Positions 35,410 through 44,990 of a DNA stretch of 64,000 nucleotides are shown here, piece by piece (position 1 is the stretch's first letter; each line of letters begins with the position of its first letter). The position numbers and the translations under genes were made by a program. The notes under the pieces are model-generated. The model was given only the letters and a program-made list of their open reading frames with translations. It was not told the origin of the DNA and searched no databases. This DNA is from Parahoeflea alexandrii. Its GTDB lineage: Bacteria > Pseudomonadota > Alphaproteobacteria > Rhizobiales > Rhizobiaceae. The stretch is from NCBI RefSeq assembly GCF_027214025.1, contig NZ_JAPWHB010000007.1:175633-239632 (forward strand), in the 5' to 3' direction.

Positions 35410-36564
35410 ATGAAGAATACCATCACCAGAACGCTGAAATATCTCGGCACAACCGCCGCGGCGGCATTGATCGCCACAGCCCCGCTTGCCGCTCAGGAAA
35501 AGGAGCCTTTGAAGATCGGCCTGCTCCTCAGCCTCAGCGGTCCCGCCGCACCGTTCGGCATTCCCGAGCGCGATGCGATCCAGACACTGGCCGCCCAGAC
35601 CAACGCCGAAGGCGGCATCAACGGCCATCCGGTCGAGCTTGTGGTCTATGATGACGCAACCAACCCGACCGAGGCGGCACGTGGCATGCGCCAACTTGCC
35701 CTCCAGGACAAAGTCCATGCCGTGATCGGTTCAACCATCGGCAGCGGCACGCTGGCCGCCGCCCCGATAGCGGCACAGGCAAATGTTCCGGTTCTGGCAC
35801 CCAATGGCACCGATGCGGTGGTTTCGCCGGATCAGAAATTCTTCCCCTGGGTATTCCGGGCGCTGCCTAGCGACAGCCTTATCGGTGAAGCCTTCCTCGC
35901 CCGCGCCTTGGAGGGCGGTGCGAAAAAGGTCGCGCTGTTCTATCAGGAAGATGCCTATGGCAAGGGTATGCACGACCGGCTTGAGCATGATGCAGATACG
36001 CTTGGGTTCGAGCTTGTTGCCTCGGTCTCGGCCCCGCTGTCGGCGACCGATGTGACGCCGCAAGCGACCCGTATCCGCAACGCCGAACCCGAAGTGGTCC
36101 TCATCCAGGCATCGGCCCCGGCGCTCGGTGCCTCCTTCGTGCGCGCCGCCAAGCAGGTGGGTCTCGATGCACAGATCTGGGCACAGGGTGCGCTGGCTCA
36201 GCAAAGCTTCATCGACGCCTCTGGCGAGGCCGGTGAAGGCGTGAACCTGATCATGATCGCCAACTGGGCCGACCCGACGCCAGATTTGCAGGAGTTCGCC
36301 GATCTGCTGACTGCGGCAGGCACCCCGCCACAGGGCTTTGGCGAGATTCTCGGCGCCAACGCCTATCATGCCATCGTCGCCGCCGCCGAAAAGCTGGACG
36401 GAGATTTCAGCGGCCCAGCCCTGCGCGATGCGCTGGAACAGACCTGCGATATCAAGGTCTACACGGCTGGATTCGGCTGTTATAGCGCCGATAACCACGA
36501 GGGCTGGACAGCCGAGGCGATGCTTCCGGCCGTTATCAAGGGCGGCAAATTCATGCAACCCTGA
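35410..36564 (+). CDS. Liv-type ABC substrate-binding protein (module C)
   Basis: The 384-residue protein has a signal peptide (TLKYLGTTAAAALIATAP, cleavage near LAAQEK) and the LivK-like fold: LKIGLLLSLSGPAAPFGIPE, AEGGINGHPVELVVYDDATN, FYQEDAYGKGMHDRLEHDAD and a C-terminal disulphide-like Cys pair (QTCDIKVYTAGFGCYS). It is not next to the permeases but sits after the CoA transferase, late in the operon. AGGGAGGAAATC precedes the ATG. A strong hairpin follows its stop. It determines what the module C importer takes up; the ligand is unknown. Confidence 0.9.
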   Translation: MKNTITRTLKYLGTTAAAALIATAPLAAQEKEPLKIGLLLSLSGPAAPFGIPERDAIQTLAAQTNAEGGINGHPVELVVYDDATNPTEAARGMRQLALQDKVHAVIGSTIGSGTLAAAPIAAQANVPVLAPNGTDAVVSPDQKFFPWVFRALPSDSLIGEAFLARALEGGAKKVALFYQEDAYGKGMHDRLEHDADTLGFELVASVSAPLSATDVTPQATRIRNAEPEVVLIQASAPALGASFVRAAKQVGLDAQIWAQGALAQQSFIDASGEAGEGVNLIMIANWADPTPDLQEFADLLTAAGTPPQGFGEILGANAYHAIVAAAEKLDGDFSGPALRDALEQTCDIKVYTAGFGCYSADNHEGWTAEAMLPAVIKGGKFMQP

Positions 36565-36572
36565 CGGGTTGC

Positions 36573-36604
36573 GGGTCCGTGGCGGCACAGGTTGCCACGG
36601 ACCC
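36573..36604 (+). promoter_or_regulatory. Strong hairpin after the module C binding-protein gene
   Basis: GGGTCCGTGGC and GCCACGGACCC form a perfect 11-bp stem with a 10-base loop, starting 9 bases after the binding-protein stop and ending 19 bases before the ligase start. Only a short, weak T-rich run follows. It is best seen as an mRNA 3'-end stabiliser or partial terminator that raises binding-protein expression. Confidence 0.65.
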
Positions 36605-36622
36605 AGCCTTGTTTCGCCACGG

Positions 36623-38251
36623 ATGACCGATATGGACCTTCAGCTCGATAACTGGACCCTTGGGCGCGCGCTGGGCGTGCGCGCCGAGTCCGACCCCGAC
36701 AAGACCTTCATCGACTTTACCAATGGCCCCGGCCTGACCTATGCCGCCGCCCTTGATCTGGCGCAGCGCGTGGCGGGGGGGCTGGATGCCCTCGGTGTGG
36801 CGCATGGCGATCAGGTGATCACCATGCTGCCCAATGGGCGCGACGCAATTTCTGCATGGCTTGGTCTGGGGCATCTGGGGGCGGTCGAGGTCTGCCTCAA
36901 TACCGGCTATCGCGGCCAGCCCCTGGCCCATGCACTCACAATCTGCAAGGCGCGGGTGATGATCCTCGCCGCCGATTACCTCCCCGCCGTTCTTGCGGTC
37001 GATCCGGACGCGGCCGGGATTGACCGGCTGATCGTGGTCGGCGATCCGGACCATGCCACCGGCACCGCAACTGTTTCCTGGCAGAGCCTGGTCGCATCCC
37101 CGCCGCTCGCCACGCCTCGCCACCCGGTTCGCGGGCGCGATGCTGCCTCGATCCTCTTTACCTCCGGCACAACCGGTCCGGCGAAACCCGTAATCCTGAC
37201 CCATGCCCAGAACCACCTGACCGCCGCCGAAACAGCCCGCCGGTTTGGCATGGGCGTCTCGGACATCTCCTATTGCTTCCATCCGCTGTTTCACATGGCC
37301 GGGAAATTCATGGCGGTCTACGGAACGCTGATCGCCGGGGCCAGCATCGTGCTGGATCATCAGTTCGTCCCCGACCAATGGTCTGAGCGCCTGTGCGAGT
37401 ACAAGGCGACACTCGCCTATGGTCACGGTCCGATGATCGAGATGATCCATGCCAGCCCGCCTGTCCCCAAAGACAAGCAGAATACTGTCCGCCGTGTACT
37501 GGGCGCGCCCTTTCCGGTCCGGATTGCCGAGGATTTCGAAACCCGCTTCGGCCTTGAAGGCATGGAATGCTGGGGCATGACCGAGATCGGCATCGTCACC
37601 TGGGCCGAGGCCGGCACTCCACGCGGAAGTTGCGGCAAGGTCAGCGAATTCTACGACCTATGCATCGTCGATCCCGACACCGACGAAGAGCTGCCAGCGG
37701 GCCGGACCGGCGAGATCCTCGTCCGGCCGCGCCTGCCCTGGATCACCTTTCAGGGCTACTACGGCATGGCCGAGGCCACCGTTTCGGCCTGGCGTAACCT
37801 CTGGTTCCACACCGGGGACATGGGCCGGCTGGAACCCGATGGGCATCTCTATTTCTCCGACCGGGTGAAGGACCGCATCCGGCGGCGGTCCGAGAACATC
37901 TCGTCCTTCGAGATCGAAGCCGCCGCGCTCAGCCACGCTGCTGTTGCAGAGGCTGCGGCGGTTGGCGTCGCTTCGCGGTTCGAGGGGGATGACGACGTCA
38001 AGCTCTGCCTGGTTGTCAACCCGGACACGATCATCGACCCCGCCGATCTTCTCCGCCATCTGGCCGGGCAGCTGCCGCATTACATGATCCCGCGCTACGT
38101 GGATATCCGCGACAGCCTGCCCCGTTCGAACACCAACAAGGTCCGCAAGGCGGTTCTGCGCGCCGCCGGCACCACCTCGCCGATCTGGGATCGCGAAGCC
38201 GCCGGGCTCTCCGTGCGTGCACTTTATGAAAAGGACTCCCCCTCATGCTGA
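36623..38251 (+). CDS. AMP-forming acyl-CoA ligase (module C, CaiC-like)
   Basis: The 542-residue ANL-superfamily enzyme has a P-loop (LFTSGTTGPAKPVILTH), ECWGMTEIG, FHTGDMGRLEPDG and the hinge SDRVKDRIRRRSENISSFEI, with the C-terminal lysine region RSNTNKVRKAVL. The RRSENISSFEIE hinge is typical of the CaiC/carnitine-CoA-ligase-like branch. It forms the CoA thioester of an imported acid. ATG 36623 is preferred because the hairpin just upstream would otherwise fall inside the coding region; an ATG nine bases later is possible. It overlaps the next gene by 7 bases. Confidence 0.9.
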   Translation: MTDMDLQLDNWTLGRALGVRAESDPDKTFIDFTNGPGLTYAAALDLAQRVAGGLDALGVAHGDQVITMLPNGRDAISAWLGLGHLGAVEVCLNTGYRGQPLAHALTICKARVMILAADYLPAVLAVDPDAAGIDRLIVVGDPDHATGTATVSWQSLVASPPLATPRHPVRGRDAASILFTSGTTGPAKPVILTHAQNHLTAAETARRFGMGVSDISYCFHPLFHMAGKFMAVYGTLIAGASIVLDHQFVPDQWSERLCEYKATLAYGHGPMIEMIHASPPVPKDKQNTVRRVLGAPFPVRIAEDFETRFGLEGMECWGMTEIGIVTWAEAGTPRGSCGKVSEFYDLCIVDPDTDEELPAGRTGEILVRPRLPWITFQGYYGMAEATVSAWRNLWFHTGDMGRLEPDGHLYFSDRVKDRIRRRSENISSFEIEAAALSHAAVAEAAAVGVASRFEGDDDVKLCLVVNPDTIIDPADLLRHLAGQLPHYMIPRYVDIRDSLPRSNTNKVRKAVLRAAGTTSPIWDREAAGLSVRALYEKDSPSC

Positions 38252-41200
38252 TGCAGGACGTAACGCTCGACGACAAGTACACGCTCGACCGGGGCCGCGT
38301 CTTCGTGACCGGGGCTCAGGCGTTGGCCCGGCTGCCGATGTTGCAGCGCGACCGCGACGTGGCCGCCGGTCTCAATACCGCCGGCTTTGTCTCGGGCTAC
38401 CGCGGCTCGCCGCTCGGCACCTATGACATGGCGTTGTGGAAGGCCGAAAAACACTTGCGCGCCGCCCAAATCAAGTTCCAGCCGGGGCTCAACGAGGATC
38501 TGGCCGCCACCGCGATCTGGGGCACCCAGCAAGTAGGGCTGGGAGGCCGGTCGGACTATGACGGCGTTTTCGGTATCTGGTACGGCAAGGGGCCGGGGGT
38601 GGACCGCTCGGGCGATGTGTTCAAGCACGGCAACCTGGCCGGCACGTCACCCCATGGCGGGGTTCTGGTCCTCTTCGGTGATGATCCGGTCGCCAAATCC
38701 TCCACAATCGCGCATCAGAGCGAGCCGGGGCTTATCGCCGCCGGCATCCCGGTGTTCGATCCCTCGTCGATCCAGGAATATCTCGATTTCGGCCTGATGG
38801 CATTCGCGCTGTCGCGCTATGCGGGGGTCTGGACCGGGATGAAATGCATCACCGATATTGTCGAGGGATCGGCCTCGGTGGCCATCGATCCACTTGCACA
38901 GAGCTTTGTCGAGCCGACCGACTTCACTCTTGCGGAGGATGGCGTGCATATCCGCCACTCCGACTGGGCGCTGGATCAGGAGAAACGGCTGGTGCAGATC
39001 CGAATGCCCGCCGTGCTCGCCTATGTCCGCGCCAATGGCTGGAACCGGGTGACCCATGCGGCATCCCGGCGGCGGCTGGGGATCGTTGCGGCGGGGAAAT
39101 CCTGGGCTGATCTGATGGGCGCGCTGGATGAGCTGGATCTCGATGCTGCCGCGCTCGACGCGTTGGGAATCAGCATCTTCAAGCCCGCTGTGACTTGGCC
39201 GCTGGAACCGGAAGGCGTCAAGGACTTTGCCAAGGGCCACGATACCCTGCTGGTCATCGAAGAGAAACGCCCGCTGATCGAGGATCAGATCGCCCGCATA
39301 CTCTATGACGCAGAAAACCGGCCCCGTATTCTCGGCAAACAGGATGACAGCGGTCAGCCTCTGTTCCCGGCTGAGGGCGAGCTGTCGGTGCAGCTTGTCG
39401 GCCGCCTTCTGGCCGGTCTCCTGCGTGCTCAGGCAACCGAGGCGCTGCGCCCGCGCCTGGAACGCGCGCTGCAATCCGCGCCGCTGCCACCTACCGCCAC
39501 CGGCCCACGCATGCCGTGGTTCTGCGCGGGTTGTCCGCACAATACGTCAACCAAAGTCCCCGACGGCAGCCGCGCCTTTGCCGGTATCGGATGCCATACC
39601 ATGGCGCTTCTGATGCCGAACCGGCGCACCGAGAGCTTTACCCAGATGGGCGGCGAAGGGGCGCAATGGATCGGTCAAGCGCCATTTTCCAAAGACAAGC
39701 ATGTATTCCAGAACCTTGGCGACGGCACCTATTGCCACTCAGGTTCTCTGGCGATCCGTGCTGCCGTCGCGGCGGAAGTGAACATCACCTACAAGATCCT
39801 GTTCAACGATGCTGTCGCGATGACCGGTGGCCAGCCCTCGGACAAACCGCAGACGCCCTGGGGCATCACCCGGCAGGTCGCGGCCGAGGGGGTAAGGACC
39901 ATCGTCGTCGTCACAGACAACCCGGACGCCTATCCGCATGGTACTCCCTGGGCCGAAGGCGTGACTATCCGTCACCGAAGCGAGATGGACGCGGTCCAGC
40001 GCGAGTTGCGCGATGCCCAAGGAACCTCGGTCCTGCTTTATGACCAGACCTGCGCGGCCGAGAAACGGCGGCGGCGCAAGCGTGGCACCTATCCCGATCC
40101 GGCCAAGCGTATCTTCATCAACCCGGCGGTTTGTGAGGGCTGCGGCGATTGCGGCGTGAAATCCAACTGCGTCGCGGTGCGCCCATTGGAAACCGAATTT
40201 GGCCGCAAGCGCCAGATCGACCAATCAAGCTGCAACAAGGATTTCTCCTGCGTCAACGGTTTCTGCCCCAGCTTCGTCACCGTCCATGGCGCCGAGCCAA
40301 AGAAACCCGACACGGCAAGATCCGATACGGCCGGCCTGCTGGCTGAGGTGCTTGCCTCACTTCCGGCCCCGGACCTGCCTGAGCTTCAAGGCGACTACAA
40401 CATCCTTGTCACCGGTATCGGGGGAACAGGCGTGGTGACCATCGGAGCACTCTTGGGGATGGCGGCGCATCTGTCGGGCTTCGGCACCTCAGTGCTCGAC
40501 CAAACCGGCCTGGCGCAGAAGAACGGCGCGGTGTCCAGCCATGTGCGGCTGGGCCCGGACCCCGACGCCCTGCATGGTACCCGCATCCCGGCCGGACATA
40601 CCGATCTGGTGATCGGCTGCGACATGGTGGTGGCTGCCGGTACCGATGCCATGAAACTCTATGGTCACGGCCGGACCCATGCTGTGCTGAACGATCACCT
40701 CACTCCGCTGGCCAGTTTCGCGCTCGACCCCGACCAGCAGCAGGAAAGCCAGCCGATGCTGACCTCGCTTTCGCTGATGCTGGGAGCGGATATGGTTCTG
40801 CCCACTGCGTCGTCGCGGCTGGCCGAAGCGCTGTTGGGCGACGCGATCTATGCCAACCCCTTCCTTTTGGGCTTTGCCTGGCAGAAGGGCCTGATCCCGC
40901 TTGAGCGTAACGCGTTGGAGCAGGCGATCCGGTTGAACGGCGTGGCGATCGAAAAGAACCTGAACGCCTTCGGTTGGGGCCGTGTCGCCGCCGAGCAGCC
41001 CCAGCGCATTGCCGCACTGACAGGTCCTGCGACGGAGGCCGTGCCGGTCCTGCCGAAAACGCTCGATCAGCTTGTCGCGCATCGCCACAAGCATCTGACC
41101 TCTTATCAGAACGCCGCGCTTGCCGGCCGCTATGCCAGCAGGGTGGAGCGGGTGCGCAAGCTGGAAGCGCAGTTGCTGCCAGGGCAAGAGGATCTGGCAC

Positions 41201-41706
41201 GGGCGGTGGCCTGGAATTATGCCAAGCTGCTGGCCTACAAGGACGAATATGAAGTGGCGCGGCTCTATGCCGACCCCGCGTTTCGCAAGAGCCTGGGCGA
41301 GACCTTCGCGACCCCGAAGAAGCTGACCGTGCATCTGGCCCCACCGCTCCTGGCCAAACACGATCCCGTCACGGGGGAGCCGCGCAAGCGCGAATACGGG
41401 CCCTGGATGCTGCGCAGCTTCGGGCTGCTGGCCAGTCTGAAGGGGTTGCGCGGCACACCACTCGACCCCTTCGGGCGCAGCGAGGATCGCAAGTTGGAGC
41501 GAAAGCTGATCCGCGATTACGAGGCCGCGCTCGATGCGCTGGAGGCCGGGCTGACTGCCGAAACGGCTGCGGATTGGCTTGCACTTCTGTGCCTGCCCGA
41601 AAAGATCCGCGGCTTCGGCCCCGTCAAGCTGCGTTCTATCGCGGCACAGGCCACGGAACGCGCCAAACTTGAACAAAAGCTGGGCCTCGCCCCGACCGCC
41701 GCATAA
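38245..41706 (+). CDS. Indolepyruvate:ferredoxin oxidoreductase-type fusion protein
   Basis: The 1153-residue protein is a fusion of 2-oxoacid:ferredoxin oxidoreductase subunits. The N-terminal alpha-type half has GYRGSPLGTYD and GVWYGK-like GIWYGKGPGVDRSGD. A TPP-binding part has WFCAGCPHNTSTKVPDGS and GDGTYCHSGSLAIRAA. An iron-sulphur cluster (CEGCGDCGVKSNC) is near residue 630, and the gamma-type domain begins at ILVTGIGGTGVVTIGALLGM near residue 717. Such enzymes oxidatively decarboxylate arylpyruvates or branched oxoacids to acyl-CoA, reducing ferredoxin. No ferredoxin gene is in the window. It overlaps the ligase gene by 7 bases, so it belongs to module C. Confidence 0.9.
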   Translation: MLMQDVTLDDKYTLDRGRVFVTGAQALARLPMLQRDRDVAAGLNTAGFVSGYRGSPLGTYDMALWKAEKHLRAAQIKFQPGLNEDLAATAIWGTQQVGLGGRSDYDGVFGIWYGKGPGVDRSGDVFKHGNLAGTSPHGGVLVLFGDDPVAKSSTIAHQSEPGLIAAGIPVFDPSSIQEYLDFGLMAFALSRYAGVWTGMKCITDIVEGSASVAIDPLAQSFVEPTDFTLAEDGVHIRHSDWALDQEKRLVQIRMPAVLAYVRANGWNRVTHAASRRRLGIVAAGKSWADLMGALDELDLDAAALDALGISIFKPAVTWPLEPEGVKDFAKGHDTLLVIEEKRPLIEDQIARILYDAENRPRILGKQDDSGQPLFPAEGELSVQLVGRLLAGLLRAQATEALRPRLERALQSAPLPPTATGPRMPWFCAGCPHNTSTKVPDGSRAFAGIGCHTMALLMPNRRTESFTQMGGEGAQWIGQAPFSKDKHVFQNLGDGTYCHSGSLAIRAAVAAEVNITYKILFNDAVAMTGGQPSDKPQTPWGITRQVAAEGVRTIVVVTDNPDAYPHGTPWAEGVTIRHRSEMDAVQRELRDAQGTSVLLYDQTCAAEKRRRRKRGTYPDPAKRIFINPAVCEGCGDCGVKSNCVAVRPLETEFGRKRQIDQSSCNKDFSCVNGFCPSFVTVHGAEPKKPDTARSDTAGLLAEVLASLPAPDLPELQGDYNILVTGIGGTGVVTIGALLGMAAHLSGFGTSVLDQTGLAQKNGAVSSHVRLGPDPDALHGTRIPAGHTDLVIGCDMVVAAGTDAMKLYGHGRTHAVLNDHLTPLASFALDPDQQQESQPMLTSLSLMLGADMVLPTASSRLAEALLGDAIYANPFLLGFAWQKGLIPLERNALEQAIRLNGVAIEKNLNAFGWGRVAAEQPQRIAALTGPATEAVPVLPKTLDQLVAHRHKHLTSYQNAALAGRYASRVERVRKLEAQLLPGQEDLARAVAWNYAKLLAYKDEYEVARLYADPAFRKSLGETFATPKKLTVHLAPPLLAKHDPVTGEPRKREYGPWMLRSFGLLASLKGLRGTPLDPFGRSEDRKLERKLIRDYEAALDALEAGLTAETAADWLALLCLPEKIRGFGPVKLRSIAAQATERAKLEQKLGLAPTAA

Positions 41707-41732
41707 GACCGCGACACTGACAGGAGACTGAA

Positions 41733-42962
41733 ATGGACTTTGAACCAAGCGCCAAGGTGCAGGACCTAAGCGCCAGAGTGCGGGAATTCATGGACACCCA
41801 TGTCCTGCCGCAGGAACATACCTTTGCACAGCAGGTGCAGTCGAAGGAGACGAAATGGACCACACCGCCGATCCTTGAGACCCTCAAGCAGAAGGCGCGG
41901 GAGGCGGGTCTGTGGAACCTGTTTCTGCCCGACCCCGAAATGGGTGCAGGTCTGAGCAATCTGGAATACGCACCGCTGGCCGAGATCATGGGCCGGGTCT
42001 GGTGGGCGGCCGAGGTCTTTAACTGCAACGCACCCGATACGGGTAATATGGAGGTGCTGCACGATTACGGCAGTGCTGCGCAAAAGGAGCGCTGGCTGAA
42101 ACCGCTGCTCGCCGGCGAAATCCGCTCGGGATTTGCGATGACCGAACCCGATGTGGCCTCCTCCGACGCGACCAATATCGAATGCGAGATCCGGCGCGAG
42201 GGCTCCGAATATGTGATCAACGGGCGGAAATGGTTTACCACCGGGGCGATGCGGGACAATTGCGAAATCCTGATCCTGATGGGCAAGACCGATCCGGACA
42301 ATCCGAAACGCCACGCCCAGCAATCCATGATCCTGGTTCCGCGCAACACGCCCGGCGTGCGCATAGTCCGACATGTGATGACGCTGGGCTATGACGATGC
42401 CCCACTTGGCGAACCCGAAATTGTCTTCGAAAATGTCCGCGTGCCGGCGGACAATATCCTGCTCGGCGAAGGTCGTGGATTCGAAATTGCGCAGGGACGC
42501 CTGGGGCCGGGACGGATCCACCATTGCATGCGGCTGATCGGCGGTGCACAGCGGGCGCTGGAGCTTATGCTGGACCGGGTCGAGAGCCGCACGACGTTCG
42601 GCCGCCGATTGAGCCAGCACCAGTCGATCCGGGAGGATATCGCACGCTCGTGGTGTGAAATCGAACAGGCCCGGCTTTTGACTCTGAAAGCAGCCGCCAA
42701 GATGGATCGCCATGGCAACAAGGGCGCGCGCGACCTCATCGCAGCGATCAAGATCGTGGCACCCTCGATGGCGCAGACCGTGATCGACCGGGCGATCCAG
42801 ATACATGGCGCCAAGGGTTTGACCGAGGATCTGCCGCTGGCCGAGTTGTTCAACTATGCCCGTCAGATCCGCCTGGCGGATGGGCCGGATCAGGTGCACA
42901 TGATGTCGCTTGGCAGTCAGCTGGTCAAAGCCTGGCATGCATCCTCCGGAGCGCAAGGATGA
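41733..42962 (+). CDS. ACAD10/11-like acyl-CoA dehydrogenase
   Basis: The 409-residue enzyme has the flavoprotein segments [20 protein letters not shown] and [20 protein letters not shown], and a C-terminus ([20 protein letters not shown]) of the ACAD10/11 type rather than YEGTNEIQR. The Asp of LADGPD stands where the usual catalytic Glu lies. Next to it is an APH-type kinase gene overlapping by 4 bases. In animals these two domains are fused in ACAD10/11, and in Pseudomonas levulinate degradation LvaA and LvaC perform the matching two steps. These convert a 4-hydroxyacyl-CoA, through its phosphate, into an enoyl/3-hydroxyacyl-CoA. That role is proposed here. Confidence 0.88.
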   Translation: MDFEPSAKVQDLSARVREFMDTHVLPQEHTFAQQVQSKETKWTTPPILETLKQKAREAGLWNLFLPDPEMGAGLSNLEYAPLAEIMGRVWWAAEVFNCNAPDTGNMEVLHDYGSAAQKERWLKPLLAGEIRSGFAMTEPDVASSDATNIECEIRREGSEYVINGRKWFTTGAMRDNCEILILMGKTDPDNPKRHAQQSMILVPRNTPGVRIVRHVMTLGYDDAPLGEPEIVFENVRVPADNILLGEGRGFEIAQGRLGPGRIHHCMRLIGGAQRALELMLDRVESRTTFGRRLSQHQSIREDIARSWCEIEQARLLTLKAAAKMDRHGNKGARDLIAAIKIVAPSMAQTVIDRAIQIHGAKGLTEDLPLAELFNYARQIRLADGPDQVHMMSLGSQLVKAWHASSGAQG

Positions 42963-43978
42963 CCCTTTCGCAATCCGAAGCAGCGCAGCTTGCCTCCTAT
43001 CTGGAAAAATCCGTTCCGGGATTCCGGAGCATGACACATATCGGGAAATTTTCGGGTGGCCAGTCGAACCCGACCTATCGCGTGGACGCCGCAAGCGGGC
43101 GCTATGTGTTGCGCAGCAAGCCGAGGGGAAAGCTGCTCCAGTCCGCCCACGCGGTGGACCGCGAATACCGGGTGCTCGCTGCTCTGCGGCAGACCGAGGT
43201 GCCAGTGCCCAAAGTGCTGCATCTGTGTGAAGACCCCGAGGTTTTCGGCAGCATTTTCTACGTGATGGAGTTCCTCCACGGCCGCGTCTTCTGGGACCCT
43301 GCGCTTCCGGAGCTATCGGTCGATGACCGCAGCACGGCCTATGATGACCTGAACCGGCTTCTGGCGGCGATTCACACCGTCGATCCCGAAGCCGTCGGGC
43401 TTTCCGATTTCGGCCGTCCCGGAAATTACTTCGAACGTCAATTCGCTCGCTGGTCGAAACAGTATCGCGCTACGGAAACCGAAACCATCGACGAGATGGA
43501 GGAGCTGATCGGCTGGCTTCACACCAACATGGTACCCGATGACGGCCGCATCTCCCTTGTGCACGGGGACTACCGGATCGACAATGTGATGTTCGCGCCT
43601 GACGCGCCCCGCGCCATTGCCGTTATGGATTGGGAGCTTTCCACACTGGGCCACCCCTTTGCCGATCTGGCCTATCAGTGCATGCTCTGGCGCTGGCCCG
43701 GCCACACTGTCTTCAAAGGGTTGGGTACGGCTGATCTCTCCACCCTCGGCATTCCGGAAGAGCAGGCCTACATCGACCTCTATTGCAGACGCACCGGCAT
43801 CAGCGGCATCGACAACTGGCCGTTCTACCTGGCTTTCGGTCTGTTCCGATTGGCATGTATTGCACAAGGGGTCAGAAAACGCGTTGACGACGGCACAGCA
43901 AGCAACAAGAAAGCTGATGAAATCGGCCAGTTGGTGCGTCCTCTTGCCAATTGTGCGAATGATATTCTCAACTCATAG
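42959..43978 (+). CDS. APH-family kinase, probable hydroxyacyl-CoA kinase (LvaA/ACAD10-like)
   Basis: The 339-residue aminoglycoside-phosphotransferase-fold kinase has the G-loop region [15 protein letters not shown], the catalytic loop [12 protein letters not shown] (His202, Asp204, Asn209) and the metal-binding Asp224 in [10 protein letters not shown]. It does not resemble a resistance enzyme; its neighbour is the ACAD10/11-like dehydrogenase. In that pairing the kinase phosphorylates a 4-hydroxyacyl-CoA and the dehydrogenase-like partner eliminates phosphate. It is the last gene of module C and is followed 13 bases later by an IS6 relic. Confidence 0.85.
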   Translation: MTLSQSEAAQLASYLEKSVPGFRSMTHIGKFSGGQSNPTYRVDAASGRYVLRSKPRGKLLQSAHAVDREYRVLAALRQTEVPVPKVLHLCEDPEVFGSIFYVMEFLHGRVFWDPALPELSVDDRSTAYDDLNRLLAAIHTVDPEAVGLSDFGRPGNYFERQFARWSKQYRATETETIDEMEELIGWLHTNMVPDDGRISLVHGDYRIDNVMFAPDAPRAIAVMDWELSTLGHPFADLAYQCMLWRWPGHTVFKGLGTADLSTLGIPEEQAYIDLYCRRTGISGIDNWPFYLAFGLFRLACIAQGVRKRVDDGTASNKKADEIGQLVRPLANCANDILNS

Positions 43979-43990
43979 CCTTCTCTGGGC

Positions 43991-44702
43991 GGCATCGTAA
44001 CGTTAACCCCGCGGCGATTGGCCTGTGCGATTTTGCGGCATGACTCAAACCGTACGTGGTCCCCTTTATCGCCACCACCGGCTCCCAGCTGAAGTGATTG
44101 TCTGCCGTCTGGCTTTATCTTTGTTTCCCGCTCAGCTTGCGGATGGTCGAAGACTTACCGGCGGCGCACGGGATGACTGTCCCGCACCAGACAGTTGGCC
44201 TTTGGGCCGAGAAATTCGGTTGCTACTTGCCAATGAAATCCGGCGGCGTTCAGCTGGAAAGCTTGCCGAGAAATGGTACCTTGATGAGGTCGTCATCTCC
44301 ACTGGCGGCGAGGAGTATTGGCTGTGGCGGGCCGCCGATCAGGATGGCTTCGTTCCGGATGTACGGGTGCAGGGCCGCCGCAAGACCAGGGCCGCCAAAC
44401 GTCTGATGCGAAAGCTTCCGAGAAGACAGGGTCATGCGCCACGCGTTATGATCATCGATAGGCTCCAATCCTACGGCGCAGCCAAACGCGCCATCATGCC
44501 CGACATCTCCAGCGTTTCGTCTCCATCCATGATTCAGTCTCCAAGCTCTTCCACAGTCCACGCCACTATGTTGCGTCCGACCATCATCGTGAGCTGAGAA
44601 CCGCAGCCATGCAAATATGAAACGAGATCGCTCGCCCGCAAACTGCGTGAGAGGAAGCGGTGCATGCCAGCTTTGACCGTAGCCCTTTAACTTTACGGTA
44701 CC
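43991..44702 (+). mobile_element. Near full-length degenerate IS6-family element
   Basis: The element is about 712 bp and is bounded by imperfect terminal repeats: GGCATCGTAACGTTAA at the left and the complement of GGTACCGTAAAGTTAA at the right end. The plus-strand transposase is broken. It begins RGPLYRHHRLPAEVIVCRLA (from 44040), shifts into LSLRMVEDLPAAHGMTV and HQTVGLWAEKFG, then returns as EKWYLDEVVISTGGEEYWLW and RAAKRLMRKL to DRLQSYGAAKRAIMPDI (stop at 44597). DDE residues are partly present, but the frameshifts make it inactive. No 8-bp target duplication is visible. It lies between modules C and D. Confidence 0.8.
44040..44597 (+). pseudogene. Broken IS6 transposase gene
   Basis: This is the frameshifted transposase within the 43991-44702 element. 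The helix-turn-helix and the first catalytic Asp (YLDEV) lie in different frames. The Asp of the DRLQSYGAAK segment and part of the last catalytic region remain, but the C-terminal Glu region is lost. It is related to the relic at 57.7-58.0 kb. Confidence 0.75.
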
Positions 44703-44990
44703 GCTGCACTTAATCGGCAGAATGCCGGCAGCCAAATTTTCAAATTACCTGCATATGCGATGAGGTTCTTGGAACTTCACGAGCATTCTCTGATTAGGCC
44801 CGCAGAGCGTATGAATTCATCGGCGTCTGTTGATCCAACTCCAAGGGTCAACTCCATGCCTGGCTCACTTCTGTGTAGAAATCGACACCTCATACTAAAC
44901 CTCAGCTTGGGGGTACTCAAACGAAAAGCGCTCGCGTATATGCAGAGACAGCGATTTGCATGTTTGACGTTTCGTCTCCAGGTTCGAACA

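Noticed and set aside
36573..36604. Rho-independent terminator after the module C binding protein
   Set aside because: The stem is strong but the following sequence (AGCCTTGTTTCG) lacks a proper T-run, and the ligase follows within 19 bases, so it is listed as an intra-operon hairpin instead.
36338..36622. Extended N-terminus for the module C ligase
   Set aside because: It would overlap the binding-protein gene and include the hairpin. The conserved ligase sequence begins after 36623.
40489..43094. Two minus-strand open frames over 400 codons opposite the IOR and ACAD10/11-like genes
   Set aside because: Shadows of well-supported plus-strand genes; no conserved motifs and no plausible ribosome sites.
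41733..43978. A true levulinate (lva) operon
   Set aside because: Only kinase- and dehydrogenase-like genes are shared. I saw no lvaB-type small partner or lvaD/lvaE-type genes in lva order, and the surrounding genes differ.
43983..44710. 8-bp target duplication around the 44-kb IS6 element
   Set aside because: The flanking 8-mers (CTCTGGGC and GCTGCACT) do not match.
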